Part shown: positions 52,553 to 61,250 of the stretch, one piece after another
Layout: each line of letters begins with the position of its first letter
How positions within the stretch are numbered: the first letter of the stretch is position 1
Origin: Ruminococcus albus AD2013
Lineage (GTDB): Bacteria > Bacillota > Clostridia > Oscillospirales > Ruminococcaceae
Length of the DNA: 64,000 nucleotides
Reading direction: 5' to 3'
Assembly (NCBI RefSeq): GCF_000526775.1
Contig: NZ_JAGS01000001.1
Span: 1,054,001-1,118,000, forward strand
Notes under the pieces: generated by a model
What the model saw: the letters and a program-made list of their open reading frames with translations, nothing else
Databases searched by the model: none
Told to the model about the DNA's origin: nothing
Position numbers and translations under genes: made by a program

Positions 52553-53047
52553 TTAAACGTTTACGAAATTCCAATCATCATCGGGCTCATATCTGCCCCA
52601 TGGCGAATTGCCCTCAAAACCACCCAGATACACCGGCTTATCCCCGAGAATACATATTTGTATACCGTGTTCGGGCTCCCATTCACAGCCTCCGCTGAGG
52701 TTCAACGCAGGGATATCAGCGTTCTTCGGGGCCTCAAACTCCACCGTAGAAATATTGAAATACCTGAACATCTCACCCGCAGGCGTAGTCTTGTCAACAG
52801 GCGGAAAATCAGATGGGTCGAATCTCTCCCCTGCCGCGTCCCTGCAAAGCTCGATAAAGAACAAACAGTACCTTTTCGCCGCTTCAGCTATCGCCGAAAG
52901 CGTATCTTCGGGCAGATGTATCAGGTGTTCCACGCACTTGTTTATGTACTCACCGCTGACATCATCTCTGGGAACATAGATCTCGATCTCATCACCGAGA
53001 ATACTGTCGGTCACGATATCACCGTTACGGAAGATCTTATTCTCCAT
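52553..53047 (-). CDS. Unknown protein, 164 residues
   Basis: A 164-residue acidic, soluble protein beginning M-E-N-K-I-F-R-N-G-D-I-V-T-D. Its C-terminal part L-S-G-G-C-E-W-E-P-E-H-G-I-Q-I-C-I-L-G-D resembles a small family (DUF6985-like) often found in Firmicutes with unknown function. I am not certain of the family. The ribosome binding site GGAGG is upstream of the ATG. It lies 12 bp after mgtE and 32 bp before the pseudokinase gene. Confidence 0.6.
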   Translation of the reverse strand: MENKIFRNGDIVTDSILGDEIEIYVPRDDVSGEYINKCVEHLIHLPEDTLSAIAEAAKRYCLFFIELCRDAAGERFDPSDFPPVDKTTPAGEMFRYFNISTVEFEAPKNADIPALNLSGGCEWEPEHGIQICILGDKPVYLGGFEGNSPWGRYEPDDDWNFVNV

Positions 53048-53059
53048 AATACGCCTCCT

Positions 53060-54535
53060 TTATCCTCCCAGATGCATAACGTTCAAAAGCAGCACCCAGC
53101 TGAGTCCATAGTAAGTCACCACAGCTACAAGGTCGTTGACGGTGGTTATCAGGGGACCCGAAGCCACTGCGGGGTCAACTTTTATCTTCTTGAAAAACAG
53201 GGGTATTATTGTACCCACCGCGCTCGATATCAGCATGGCCACCATAAGCGAAACGCCTATACAGCCCGATACCGCAAAGGAAAATCCTGCCGTGCGGTGC
53301 TTGAACAGCATGATGTAAAGTCCCACAAGCCCGAAGGACATCATGCCCAGAAGTATTCCGTTTGAAAGACCCACGCGGGTCTCCTTTGCCACAAGGTGCA
53401 TCTTCTGTCTGAATGTGAGATTTTCATCCGTAAGCACTCGTATAGTCACCGCAAGTGACTGTGTGCCGACGTTACCAGCCATATCCAGTATCAGCGACTG
53501 GAATGCCATGATAAGTGTCAGCTGAGATATTACTTTCTCGAATACGCCCACAACGCCCGAAACCAGCATACCCAGACAAAGCAGTACCAGCAGCCAGGGC
53601 AGACGCTTTTTCATACTCTGCAAGAGAGGTTCCTGCAAGTCTTCTTCCGCTGTCAGACCCGCAAACATCACGTAGTCCTCGCCCATCTCGTCATCGACAA
53701 CTTCGATAAGGCTTTTCGCCGTGATAACGCCTAGAAGTCTGCTGCTGTTATCCAGCACGGGTATCAGGTCTTCGGAATAGTCCTTCAGCTTTTCGATACA
53801 CTCATCTATCTCCTCATTCGCATAAACATAGGGGAATGAGGTCATTATAAGGCTTTCGAGTGTCCTTGTGCTTCGTGCCGTGATAAGCTCTTTCAGGTCG
53901 ATAGCGCCGTAGAATTCCTCGTTATCGTCCACCACGAAAATGGTGGTGATATTGTCATTGTCCTCCGCCTGACGCACCAGTTCGCTCATCGCCTGCTTGA
54001 TGGTGAGGTCTTCCTTGATGATGATGCAGTTCGTGGTCATCTTACTGCCTATCTCGTCCTCGTCGAAACTTGCTATCAGCCGAATCTCTTTCCTGACCTC
54101 AGCGGAAAGTGCATCGATTATCAGTCCTCGCTTTTCACGCTCTATCTCACGAAGAACGTTCACTGCGGTATCCGTCTCCAGCAGACTTACCACCGCAGCC
54201 GCCTTGTTGAGATCCATCTCGTTGAGGTATACACCCGCCTCGTCCTCATCGAGGTACTCAAAAGCTTCCGCCAGCATATCACCGCTGCACACGCGGTAAA
54301 GCTTCTGTCTTTCCTGTTTTGTAAGGTCAGCCACCACGCCCGCGATATCGTTGCCGTGGTAGTCTTCAAGTTTTTTCAGTATCACACGCGGCGAATCGTT
54401 GCTGCGTATAACTTCGATTATCTCGCCCTCATAATCGGGCTTTACCGCCATTTCAGCGGTATCGTCAACTGTATTTATATCTGAGTTATCCTCTGTGTTC
54501 TGGGTATCCTTCCTGATATCCTCTGCCATATCCAT
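53060..54535 (-). CDS. mgtE: Magnesium transporter MgtE
   Basis: A 491-residue Mg2+ channel/transporter. After an acidic N-terminal extension come the N domain (about residues 40-150), two CBS domains (about 150-275, with A-M-S-E-L-V and D-L-I-P-V-L-D), a plug helix and five transmembrane helices. The C-terminus contains the conserved P-L-I-T-T-V-N-D of the pore. The CBS region senses cytoplasmic Mg2+. A long leader with a terminator-like hairpin precedes the start. The unknown gene and pseudokinase follow on the same strand. Confidence 0.95.
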   Translation of the reverse strand: MDMAEDIRKDTQNTEDNSDINTVDDTAEMAVKPDYEGEIIEVIRSNDSPRVILKKLEDYHGNDIAGVVADLTKQERQKLYRVCSGDMLAEAFEYLDEDEAGVYLNEMDLNKAAAVVSLLETDTAVNVLREIEREKRGLIIDALSAEVRKEIRLIASFDEDEIGSKMTTNCIIIKEDLTIKQAMSELVRQAEDNDNITTIFVVDDNEEFYGAIDLKELITARSTRTLESLIMTSFPYVYANEEIDECIEKLKDYSEDLIPVLDNSSRLLGVITAKSLIEVVDDEMGEDYVMFAGLTAEEDLQEPLLQSMKKRLPWLLVLLCLGMLVSGVVGVFEKVISQLTLIMAFQSLILDMAGNVGTQSLAVTIRVLTDENLTFRQKMHLVAKETRVGLSNGILLGMMSFGLVGLYIMLFKHRTAGFSFAVSGCIGVSLMVAMLISSAVGTIIPLFFKKIKVDPAVASGPLITTVNDLVAVVTYYGLSWVLLLNVMHLGG

Positions 54536-54584
54536 AGCCCTCCGTTCATTTAAAATAATGACGCAAGGGGTTAAAAATGGGCAT

Positions 54585-54821
54585 AAAAAGTCCTCTGCTG
54601 ACCGTGGTATTACTGTAAAGCAACACCCTGAACGGGTCTGTCAGAGGCAACGCACATATATCCTTTGGTCTGTCTGAAAAGCAGACAACATCACAGAAGA
54701 CGACGAACCGTTACAGTTTGCCGTCCGCAGGATATTTCGCCGCATAACTGCCCTTTTGACCCGCAACTGTCACCGTTAGTCACTTCTGTCCTCACCATCC
54801 TTTACGATTGGAATTTTTTAC
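54585..54821 (-). promoter_or_regulatory. Structured leader of mgtE with terminator
   Basis: About 285 nt separate the start site (near 54821) and the mgtE ATG. The minus-strand RNA contains several hairpins, including GUCUG-CUUUU-CAGAC (about 54667-54688), a 5' stem ACAGUUGC / GCAAACUGU, and a terminator stem CCUCUGAC / GUCAGCAGAGG followed by U5 (54585-54647). This is the usual layout of a metabolite- or ion-sensing riboswitch. The M-box landmarks I know from Bacillus mgtE are not visible. The gap from 54536 to 55450 otherwise holds the promoter and repeat element copy 1. Confidence 0.6.
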
Positions 54822-54827
54822 TTTAAT

Positions 54828-54856
54828 ATTATACCACACTGATACAAATATGTCAA
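54828..54856 (-). promoter_or_regulatory. Promoter for mgtE leader
   Basis: On the minus strand TTGACA and TATAAT are separated by 17 nt. Transcription should start near 54821. Confidence 0.85.
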
Positions 54857-55083
54857 TGGCTGACAAAGTGTGAATATGCAATTTTTTTCGTATCTGACGC
54901 GGGTTATTTGAGTTATTGCTGACGAGTGTCGCCCCTTCTATGTCAGTTCGAGCATGATCCGATTGCGACGTCGCAACCACTAAACGAGTTAGTCCCTCGG
55001 GCGAGAAATCGGATAACAGCGGCAGTATCGTCCGTGGTTTCGATGTTTGTAGGTGGGTGCGGAATTTGTTTACGGACAAGAAG

Positions 55084-55356
55084 TGTCGCCCCTCGTTCCT
55101 CGGGTCGAGCCATCAAAGGCGCTACGCTGTTTGACGGCGGGCGAGGCAATAATTTTACGCGTATAGAAAGAGCGTGGACGTTTGTTTGTCCACGCTCTGA
55201 ATACTCTTATTGCCTCGCCTTATTTGGTTGGAAGTTTGCTTTGCTATTTATTGCTTTGTTGCCACGTTGGTTTTGCGCCTTGACCGAGAGGCTCTGCCTC
55301 TCGAGCTCTCCGCAAGCCTTTCGCGAAAGGCTTGACCCAAAGCTCATCTCCTTGGC
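55084..55356. repeat. ~275-bp intergenic element, copy 1
   Basis: This shares long blocks with copy 2 at 57314-57589, in the same orientation: TGTCGCCCC, GGGTCGAGCC, a TCAAA...TTTGACGG stretch, GGCAATAATTTT, TTATTGCC, TTTTGCGCCTTGA, and the 20-bp palindrome centred at 55323. Hairpins: outer GCGAGGCAATAA (55141-55152) / TTATTGCCTCGC (55207-55218), inner AGAGCGTGGAC / GTCCACGCTCT, and CGAGAGGC-tct-GCCTCTCG (55285-55303). A further copy of TGTCGCCCC is at 54928. It lies just past the reductase gene's stop, upstream of the mgtE promoter. Confidence 0.85.
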
Positions 55357-55450
55357 TGGTTTCTCACAAAGTGCTGACCCGCCGTTTTGCAATTGTACCG
55401 CTCTCACAAAACCATAAATAGGCGGAATCGGCCCGCCCGGCCGAGGGCAA

Positions 55451-57094
55451 TTATGAATTAACAACGTGTTTTGCCGCAATGATACCAAAGGTATAGCACT
55501 TGCCCAGTGAAAGTCCTGTCTGATGGAAAGGATAATCAGCTCCGCCATAGAACTGTCCGCCCAGATTTCCCACACAGTAAAGTCCTGCTATCGGCTTGCC
55601 CTCAGCGTCCAGTGCTCTCGCATATTCGTCTGTTACAACCCCCGAAACTTCCGCAGAAACACGGATATGCTTTCTCGCACCCCAGAAAGGCGCTTTCTCT
55701 ATCTTGTGCATATACTTCGCAGGCTTGCCGAAGTCCGTATCCACGCCCTTTTCGCAAAGCTCGTTATAGCGGTCAACGGAAGCTTTCAGCTTATCGAAAG
55801 GAATATCCAGTTCCTTTGCAAGTTCTTCCAGAGTATCGCATCTGTGAAGGTCGATGAGGTTTCTGAATACGCCCTGAGGATTTTCTACCGCACCGGGTAT
55901 GAACTTTTCCATCACAGCAGGCGGAACTTTTCCGCTTACGAACTCATCGTCAGGCCATTCCATATAGGTGCTGTCGTATATGGTGCAGTACCAGCCCTTT
56001 GAGCCTTTCTCTCTGTGTTCGGCGTCAAGCATCGAACCTTTATATGCGGGCTGTGAACGCAGGATATTTCCCATATATACAAATCCCGTGTACTCGTTTG
56101 TAAATCTTTCTCCCTCCATGTTCAGGTAGAGGAATGGCTCTTCAAACATCAGTGCGGAGTCGAAATCGTGCATCATTTTTGTGTGACCGAGAGGTTCCAT
56201 CTGCGCCCCTGCTGACATAGCAAGGATATGACCGTCGCCTGTTTTGCCGAACTGTTTTTTATCGAACTCGGCGATATCGGGGCACCATCTTTTCACCATG
56301 GCGGGATTATTGGTATAATCACCGGTTGCGAGGATAACGCCCTTTTTCGCGTTGAAGCGCACATACTTGCCCTCTGCGTTCTTTGCGATAACAGCGCACA
56401 CCCTGTCATTTTCACGGACTACCTGCACTGCGGGCGTATGGTAGAATACATCAAGAGCCACGCCTGTTTTCTGAACGTTATCGATTATATTCCTAAGTGC
56501 ATGACCCACGTTCTTTGGCTTGGGTCCGACCCAGGGTGCCCAGAAATAGCAGTGGTCATCGCCGTATTCATAGGAATTTTCCCTGTCCTGCCAGTGACCT
56601 GTGAAATCACCGCTGGTACTGATGAAAGCAAAAAGTCCGTTGCCGTCGTTGAGAAGTTCGGCAGAACGCTTATTATCGTCCACTTTGCTTCCGTCACCGT
56701 ACTCTGTTTCCTTTGTCAGACCTGCCCTGTTCAGGAACCACATCATAGCTTCCTCGGAATGTTCAGCATAAGCGCGGAGAAGTTTTGTATCGGCACGCCA
56801 ACTGCAAAGGCTGTTTGTATGGTGTATCCACTTTGCGATACCTGCCTCGGTGGAGCGCGACTTGATTATAGCCGAGCCGCAGTTGCCCTGAGATACAGCT
56901 CCTGATTCTTTTTGCAGAAGTGCAACCTTAGCGCCAAGCTCTGCTGCTTTACAAGCTGCGGGAACTCCTGCCGCGCCTGCGCCTACGACTACCACATCGT
57001 AATCTTTCACTTCATCGGGAGTGATGCTCTGCAATTCGCACACCGAGCCTTTAACTTCTTCATCGGTGATGTTATCCAAAAATATCTGTGCCAT
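55451..57094 (-). CDS. FAD-dependent oxidoreductase, fumarate reductase flavoprotein-like
   Basis: A 547-residue flavoprotein of the FAD-binding-2 family. The dinucleotide motif VVVVGAGAAGVPAACKAAELGAKVALLQKE, G-V-I-L-A-T-G-D-Y, and G-L-Y-C-V-G-N-L-G-G-Q-F-Y-G-G-A-D-Y-P-F near the end are typical. It resembles fumarate reductase, urocanate reductase and ketosteroid dehydrogenase relatives. The substrate is unknown. A conserved extra segment G-Y-Y-T... is not decisive. The ribosome binding site AGGAGG is upstream. The stop TAA is formed in a heptamer-like AATTCATAA. Repeat elements flank both sides. Confidence 0.85.
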   Translation of the reverse strand: MAQIFLDNITDEEVKGSVCELQSITPDEVKDYDVVVVGAGAAGVPAACKAAELGAKVALLQKESGAVSQGNCGSAIIKSRSTEAGIAKWIHHTNSLCSWRADTKLLRAYAEHSEEAMMWFLNRAGLTKETEYGDGSKVDDNKRSAELLNDGNGLFAFISTSGDFTGHWQDRENSYEYGDDHCYFWAPWVGPKPKNVGHALRNIIDNVQKTGVALDVFYHTPAVQVVRENDRVCAVIAKNAEGKYVRFNAKKGVILATGDYTNNPAMVKRWCPDIAEFDKKQFGKTGDGHILAMSAGAQMEPLGHTKMMHDFDSALMFEEPFLYLNMEGERFTNEYTGFVYMGNILRSQPAYKGSMLDAEHREKGSKGWYCTIYDSTYMEWPDDEFVSGKVPPAVMEKFIPGAVENPQGVFRNLIDLHRCDTLEELAKELDIPFDKLKASVDRYNELCEKGVDTDFGKPAKYMHKIEKAPFWGARKHIRVSAEVSGVVTDEYARALDAEGKPIAGLYCVGNLGGQFYGGADYPFHQTGLSLGKCYTFGIIAAKHVVNS

Positions 57095-57250
57095 TGTTCT
57101 TCCTCCTTTTTATGAACAAACTGCCGTCCACTCATGCAGGGACGGCAGCTTTTATGGTTCCGGTTCGTTAGTCCCTTTTGCGGACTGTATTTCATTTGCT
57201 ATGGTCTGTGTGTTTGGTACTGTCTGTCGGTCATGCCGCTTTACGGGTTT

Positions 57251-57290
57251 ATACGGTGGTATGCTTTGGTATCGTTTGGTATCCGTTGGC
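57251..57290. repeat. Degenerate 10-bp tandem array (array 3)
   Basis: Four blocks of 10 bp share the GGTAT core: atacggtggt, atgctttggt, atcgtttggt, atccgttggc. Similar, weaker blocks extend upstream from about 57201 (tttggtactg). It lies between the reductase start and repeat element copy 2, and the loop of copy 2 has a related cgtatggtttggtac. Confidence 0.65.
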
Positions 57291-57313
57291 AGACTTTTGT
57301 ACTGCGGTTGACC

Positions 57314-57589
57314 TGTCGCCCCTTGCGGGTCGAGCCGTCAAAGACGCTTCGCTGTTTGACGGTATGCGCGGCAATAATTTTTACGCGGAAATTTTGTGCG
57401 TGTCGTATGGTTTGGTACACGCTCGTACAATTTCGTTATTGCCGCGCTTTTTTTTGACAGGGGGCGTGAGTTTGCTGTGCTTTTATAGTTCGCTTTGTAT
57501 TTTGGTTTTGCGCCTTGAGTTGAGGGCTCTGCCCTCAAACTCCCGCAAGCCTTTCGCGAAAGGCTTGAGCCAAAGCTCTTTTCCTTGGC
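57314..57589. repeat. ~275-bp intergenic element, copy 2
   Basis: This is a direct repeat of copy 1 (55084-55356). The outer stem is GCGCGGCAATAA (57366-57377) / TTATTGCCGCGC (57436-57447), followed by eight T residues, so it could act as a plus-strand terminator. The TTGAGGGC-tct-GCCCTCAA hairpin (57520-57538) differs from copy 1 at five pairs, all compensatory. The 20-bp palindrome is at 57547-57566. It lies downstream of the MacB-type permease stop. Confidence 0.85.
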
Positions 57590-57623
57590 ATACTTACCCC
57601 CACTACGCGAGTTCCCTGCCAAC

Positions 57624-57656
57624 AATTATGAATTATGAATTATGAATTATGAATTA
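57624..57656. repeat. Heptanucleotide tandem array AATTATG at the permease stop
   Basis: About four units of a 7-bp repeat (aattatg) run directly into the TAA stop codon (57654-57656) of the permease gene. The same heptamer is seen after gltX at 43854 and singly at the reductase stop at 55448-55459. Confidence 0.8.
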
Positions 57657-58973
57657 CTCATACCTTAGTGCATCGATAGGATTCATGTTGCCCGCTCTCT
57701 TTGCAGGATAGTAACCAAATATAAGTCCCGTCAGCATAGAGAATACCAGAGATATGATTATCGCAGGTATAGATGGCTGTACACTCAGGTTGATGTACTC
57801 CGCATACTCTGCCGCAAATGAGTTCAGCAGGAATGCAGCAACCTTGCTCAGCAGTATGCCGTTCAGTACACCTATCAGTACGCCTATCGCACCGCCCGTC
57901 AGGCATATGATAACTGCTTCGATCACGAACTGACTCCTGATATCGCCATTCAAAGCACCCAGTGCTTTTCTGACACCTATCTCACGTGTACGTTCAAGTA
58001 TGCTGACAAGCATTATGTTCATAACGCCCACGCCGCCGACTATCAGGGATATCGCCGCTATAACGGAAATGGCAATGGTGATAACGTTCAGCACTGTGGT
58101 TATCATGCCCATCTCTTCCTGCTGATCGTATATCTCTAAATACCATATCTCGTTGTTGCGGTAGATAGGCTCAAAGTAATCTTTGATATACTCCTTTGCA
58201 GTCTCCGAATCACAGTCACCTGTCCAGCCTATCTGTGCCGAACTCAGCTTTGTTTCTCTCGGTGAGACCCCCTTTGCGCTCAGCATCGTGTTATAGGGGA
58301 AGTAAACATAAGTCTTGACATCCAGTTTTGATTTTGCAGTATTAATCTTCAGCGAATTTTTTTCAAGCTCGGTATACTCCATTACTCCGACGATGGTAAG
58401 ATTGATGTTAGCTTCTTTCATCATCTCGAAGCGGATCGTCTTGCCCAGCACGTTTTCTGTGGTACCAAAGTACTGCTCGCAGAAATAGTCCGATACGATA
58501 CAGGTATGTTTCATACCCTCGTTATCGGCATTGCTTGGTGCTCTGCCCTGAACTATCTGTTTCTTGAACTGGGGGGGATCAAAGTAGTCGCCTGATACGC
58601 CTATCATTATCGCTTTGAAGCTTTCGCCTTTCAGGTTGACTATGTCCGCACCGCCGTAAAGTTCGTTACAGCTGTATGTAAGTTCTCCGGGGTGCTGTGA
58701 TATCAGATCCTGCACCATTTCAAGGGTGAGGGTATCGTCATCTTCCATAACCCTGCCGTTGTAATCCTCCCTTATCTCGGGATAGATCGTCAGCTTTACT
58801 TCACCTATCTGGTCGAAGGTCGAACTCAGTGTCTTTGAGATGGAGTTGCCTATGGTGGTGATGGTTATAACCGCGCTGATACCGATTATGATACCAAGCA
58901 TCGTCAGGAATGAACGCAGTTTGTTTATCGCCAGTGAAGCAAACGCCATTTTTATGCTTTCAAGGAAGTTCAC
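57654..58973 (-). CDS. ABC transporter permease, MacB-type
   Basis: A 439-residue protein with an N-terminal transmembrane helix (L-G-I-I-I-G-I-S-A-V-I-T-I-T-T), a large extracytoplasmic MacB-PCD domain (about 45-280), then three C-terminal FtsX helices with G-G-V-G-V-M-N-I-M-L-V-S-I-L-E-R-T-R-E-I-G-V-R-K-A-L-G and the G-Y-Y-P-A-K-R-A end. It should act with the ATPase and adaptor genes just upstream as a tripartite-like exporter or peptide/antibiotic extruder. The 5' end overlaps the ATPase gene by 4 bp. The stop is in a heptamer array. Confidence 0.93.
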   Translation of the reverse strand: MNFLESIKMAFASLAINKLRSFLTMLGIIIGISAVITITTIGNSISKTLSSTFDQIGEVKLTIYPEIREDYNGRVMEDDDTLTLEMVQDLISQHPGELTYSCNELYGGADIVNLKGESFKAIMIGVSGDYFDPPQFKKQIVQGRAPSNADNEGMKHTCIVSDYFCEQYFGTTENVLGKTIRFEMMKEANINLTIVGVMEYTELEKNSLKINTAKSKLDVKTYVYFPYNTMLSAKGVSPRETKLSSAQIGWTGDCDSETAKEYIKDYFEPIYRNNEIWYLEIYDQQEEMGMITTVLNVITIAISVIAAISLIVGGVGVMNIMLVSILERTREIGVRKALGALNGDIRSQFVIEAVIICLTGGAIGVLIGVLNGILLSKVAAFLLNSFAAEYAEYINLSVQPSIPAIIISLVFSMLTGLIFGYYPAKRAGNMNPIDALRYE

Positions 58974-59686
58974 CCGAACACCTCCTTTTTATAATCGTCA
59001 CTGATTATCCTGCCGTCGCTGATGGTTATCATGCGCTGACATTCGGAGGCAAGTTCGGGGCTGTGGGTAATGAGAACTATCGTCTTGCCCTCTTCCTCAT
59101 GTAGTTTATGGAACAAGTCCATTACCATTCTGCCCGTCTTGGTATCAAGTGCGCCAGTAGGTTCGTCCGCTAGTATTATCGAAGGATCATTCGCCATTGC
59201 CCTTGCGATCGCAACACGCTGTTTCTGTCCGCCCGAAAGTCTTGCTGGGTCATGGGTGTATCTGTCGCTCATACCGACAAGCTCGATGAGTTCCAACGCT
59301 CTTTCGGTACGCTTCTTCTGGGATACGCCCGCATACATCATGGGCATCTCCACATTTTTCAGAGCGGTGATCTTGGGTATAAGATTGAAATTCTGGAACA
59401 CGAAACCTATCTCCTTGTTCCTTATGCGGGAAAGCTGTTTGTCGTCAAGGGTCTTGGTAGAAGTTCCGTTAAGGTCGTATTCGCCCTCGGTCTGTCTGTC
59501 GAGAAGACCTATAATATTCATCAGCGTACTTTTGCCCGAACCCGAAGCCCCGACTATGGATACGAACTCACCCTCATAGATGTCAAGTCCGATATCGAAA
59601 AGTATCTGGAGTTCATTTGGTTCACCCACGTAGTACTTCTTGGTCACGGATTCCATATGGATAACAGGGTCACTTTTTCTTTTCAT
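58970..59686 (-). CDS. ABC transporter ATP-binding protein, MacB/LolD-type
   Basis: A 238-residue ATPase with Walker A G-A-S-G-S-G-K-S-T, Q-loop F-Q-N-F-N-L, signature L-S-G-G-Q-K-Q-R-V-A-I-A-R-A, Walker B I-I-L-A-D-E-P-T-G-A-L-D and the switch H-S. It overlaps the adaptor gene by 17 bp and the permease by 4 bp. The three form a MacA-MacB-like export system. Confidence 0.95.
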   Translation of the reverse strand: MKRKSDPVIHMESVTKKYYVGEPNELQILFDIGLDIYEGEFVSIVGASGSGKSTLMNIIGLLDRQTEGEYDLNGTSTKTLDDKQLSRIRNKEIGFVFQNFNLIPKITALKNVEMPMMYAGVSQKKRTERALELIELVGMSDRYTHDPARLSGGQKQRVAIARAMANDPSIILADEPTGALDTKTGRMVMDLFHKLHEEEGKTIVLITHSPELASECQRMITISDGRIISDDYKKEVFG

Positions 59687-61058
59687 TTACCTGCACCCTC
59701 GCTCCGTCACTCACTTCGGGCAGATCGCCGCCCTCGGGATCCTCTATGATAAGGTCGCCGCTCTTGACTTCACCGCTCTTCACCTCAACATAGAAGTCGC
59801 TTTCCGCGCCCTTCACCACCTTTTTCTTCCTGGCTATGTAGCCGCCTTCATCATCGTTGGCAGGCTCGGCAACGTATACGTATTCAGCGCCGTCCTCTTC
59901 GATTATGCCCGAATAAGGCACACTGAGCTTTTCGCCTACCTCATCGATGGTAACATCTACGGAAGCCGACATACCTATCAGAAGCTGATCGTTGGTCTCA
60001 TCGAGAGTGACTTCAACCTTATAACCCGTTTCTACACCATCAGCAGTAGTCTCGGTGGAAACCACGTTCACAATACGTGTGATGGAAGCGGAGAACTCTT
60101 CGCCGGGGATGACCTTTGAAGTGACCTTGGCTTTCATGCCCTCAGCAATCTTGGTGATATCTGTCTCCTTGACAGTCAGCTCGATAACAGTCTTATCGGT
60201 GTTTACGATAGTCATGATAGAGGGGGCTGAGGGAACACTTCCCTCGTTAACATTCAGTACGGTTATTATGCCCGACTGCGGTGCGTACACCTTGCACTGT
60301 TCTATCTGTTCGGAAAGCTTATCAAGCTTCTTCTGATCGTCACTTCCGCTGTCGAAGGCTTCACCGTCGATAACGTCCTGCAATTTCTGGATAGTGTCAT
60401 TGCACTGGTTCTCGGTGTCGCTGTAACTGTCGTTAGCGGCGGTAACAGCGTCATCGTATGCAGAAAGCCCCGATTTCAGTGTTTCAAGAGTAGTCCACAC
60501 GGTGGTGTAATCGTAGTTCTCATCGCCGCGGTCGAGAGCTGAATTATACTCGTTGCAGAGGTTATTGTACTTTTCATAGGCGTTGTCACGGGCGGTGACT
60601 GCCTTATCAACCTCACGCTGTGCCCTTGCAAGAGCAGTTTCTTTTTTTGCCTTAGCAGAATCAAGGTCGCGCTGATTTCTGCTGCTGTCGGACTTCTCCT
60701 TTTTATCGGAATTGTCCATCTGCTTTTTCAGCGCATCGTATTCCTCCTGAAGTTCGGTGGAATCAAATTCGCACAGCAGGTCGCCCTCCTTGACCATGTC
60801 GCCAAGACTGACATTTACTTTGCTCACCGAACAGTTCAGCTTGGTGGTAACGTCAACCGTGCCGTTGCCGATGACCTTGCCCGTGGTGGATATCACCTTT
60901 GAAAGGTCGTTCTGACCTGCAGGGATAACAGTGTACTTTGAGTTCGCCATCATGCTCTCATTGGCGGCTTTGGTCATTGCATTGCAGGCATAGAGTCCTC
61001 CGCCTGCCAGCACTGCCACCACCACAGGGATAATGATAGCTTTTTTCTTTACAGCCAT
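59670..61058 (-). CDS. Membrane-fusion / HlyD-type efflux adaptor
   Basis: A 462-residue protein with an N-terminal transmembrane segment (AIIIPVVVAVLAGGGLYACNA), a lipoyl-type half-motif, a coiled-coil hairpin (about 110-235, rich in K/E/D and A) and beta-barrel domains ending in the acidic G-D-L-I-I-E-D-P-E-G. This is a MacA-like adaptor for the ATPase and permease below. Gram-positive homologs often work without an outer-membrane partner. The start is ATG 61058 with GAAGGAGG upstream. A 17-bp overlap links it to the ATPase. Confidence 0.9.
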   Translation of the reverse strand: MAVKKKAIIIPVVVAVLAGGGLYACNAMTKAANESMMANSKYTVIPAGQNDLSKVISTTGKVIGNGTVDVTTKLNCSVSKVNVSLGDMVKEGDLLCEFDSTELQEEYDALKKQMDNSDKKEKSDSSRNQRDLDSAKAKKETALARAQREVDKAVTARDNAYEKYNNLCNEYNSALDRGDENYDYTTVWTTLETLKSGLSAYDDAVTAANDSYSDTENQCNDTIQKLQDVIDGEAFDSGSDDQKKLDKLSEQIEQCKVYAPQSGIITVLNVNEGSVPSAPSIMTIVNTDKTVIELTVKETDITKIAEGMKAKVTSKVIPGEEFSASITRIVNVVSTETTADGVETGYKVEVTLDETNDQLLIGMSASVDVTIDEVGEKLSVPYSGIIEEDGAEYVYVAEPANDDEGGYIARKKKVVKGAESDFYVEVKSGEVKSGDLIIEDPEGGDLPEVSDGARVQVNEKKK

Positions 61059-61099
61059 TAAAATGCCTCCTTCTTTTTTCTTCCATAGAACCACTCTGA

Positions 61100-61124
61100 T
61101 ATCGGCAGAGATACTTAATTTCTG
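61100..61124 (-). promoter_or_regulatory. Hairpin in the adaptor gene's upstream region
   Basis: CGGCAGA and TCTGCCG form a 7-bp inverted repeat with an 11-nt spacer, about 42 bp before the adaptor ATG. It may be an operator or part of the leader. No clear -35/-10 pair is seen next to it. Confidence 0.35.
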
Positions 61125-61250
61125 CCGAAAAATTACTGGGAATTAATGGAAGAATTACGTCACAAAATATATCTATCCGCAACAAAGAATGATGTGCGGT
61201 TTTGTGCAAACATATGTTTTTATATTAAATTTAGACTTATTTCCGAAATA

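Noticed and set aside
54721..54800. Plus-strand GACCCGCAACTGTCAC resembling a piece of a cobalamin riboswitch
   Set aside because: The order of other conserved boxes does not fit, and the transcript with the promoter and terminator runs on the minus strand.
54928..55115. TTCGAGC and GGGTCGAGCC resembling a tRNA T-loop
   Set aside because: I could not fold a tRNA cloverleaf around them; no acceptor stem or anticodon arm matched.
55207..55575. Frames inside the repeat element
   Set aside because: Their sequence follows the repeat's stems and palindromes and has no start site, so the element is better viewed as non-coding.
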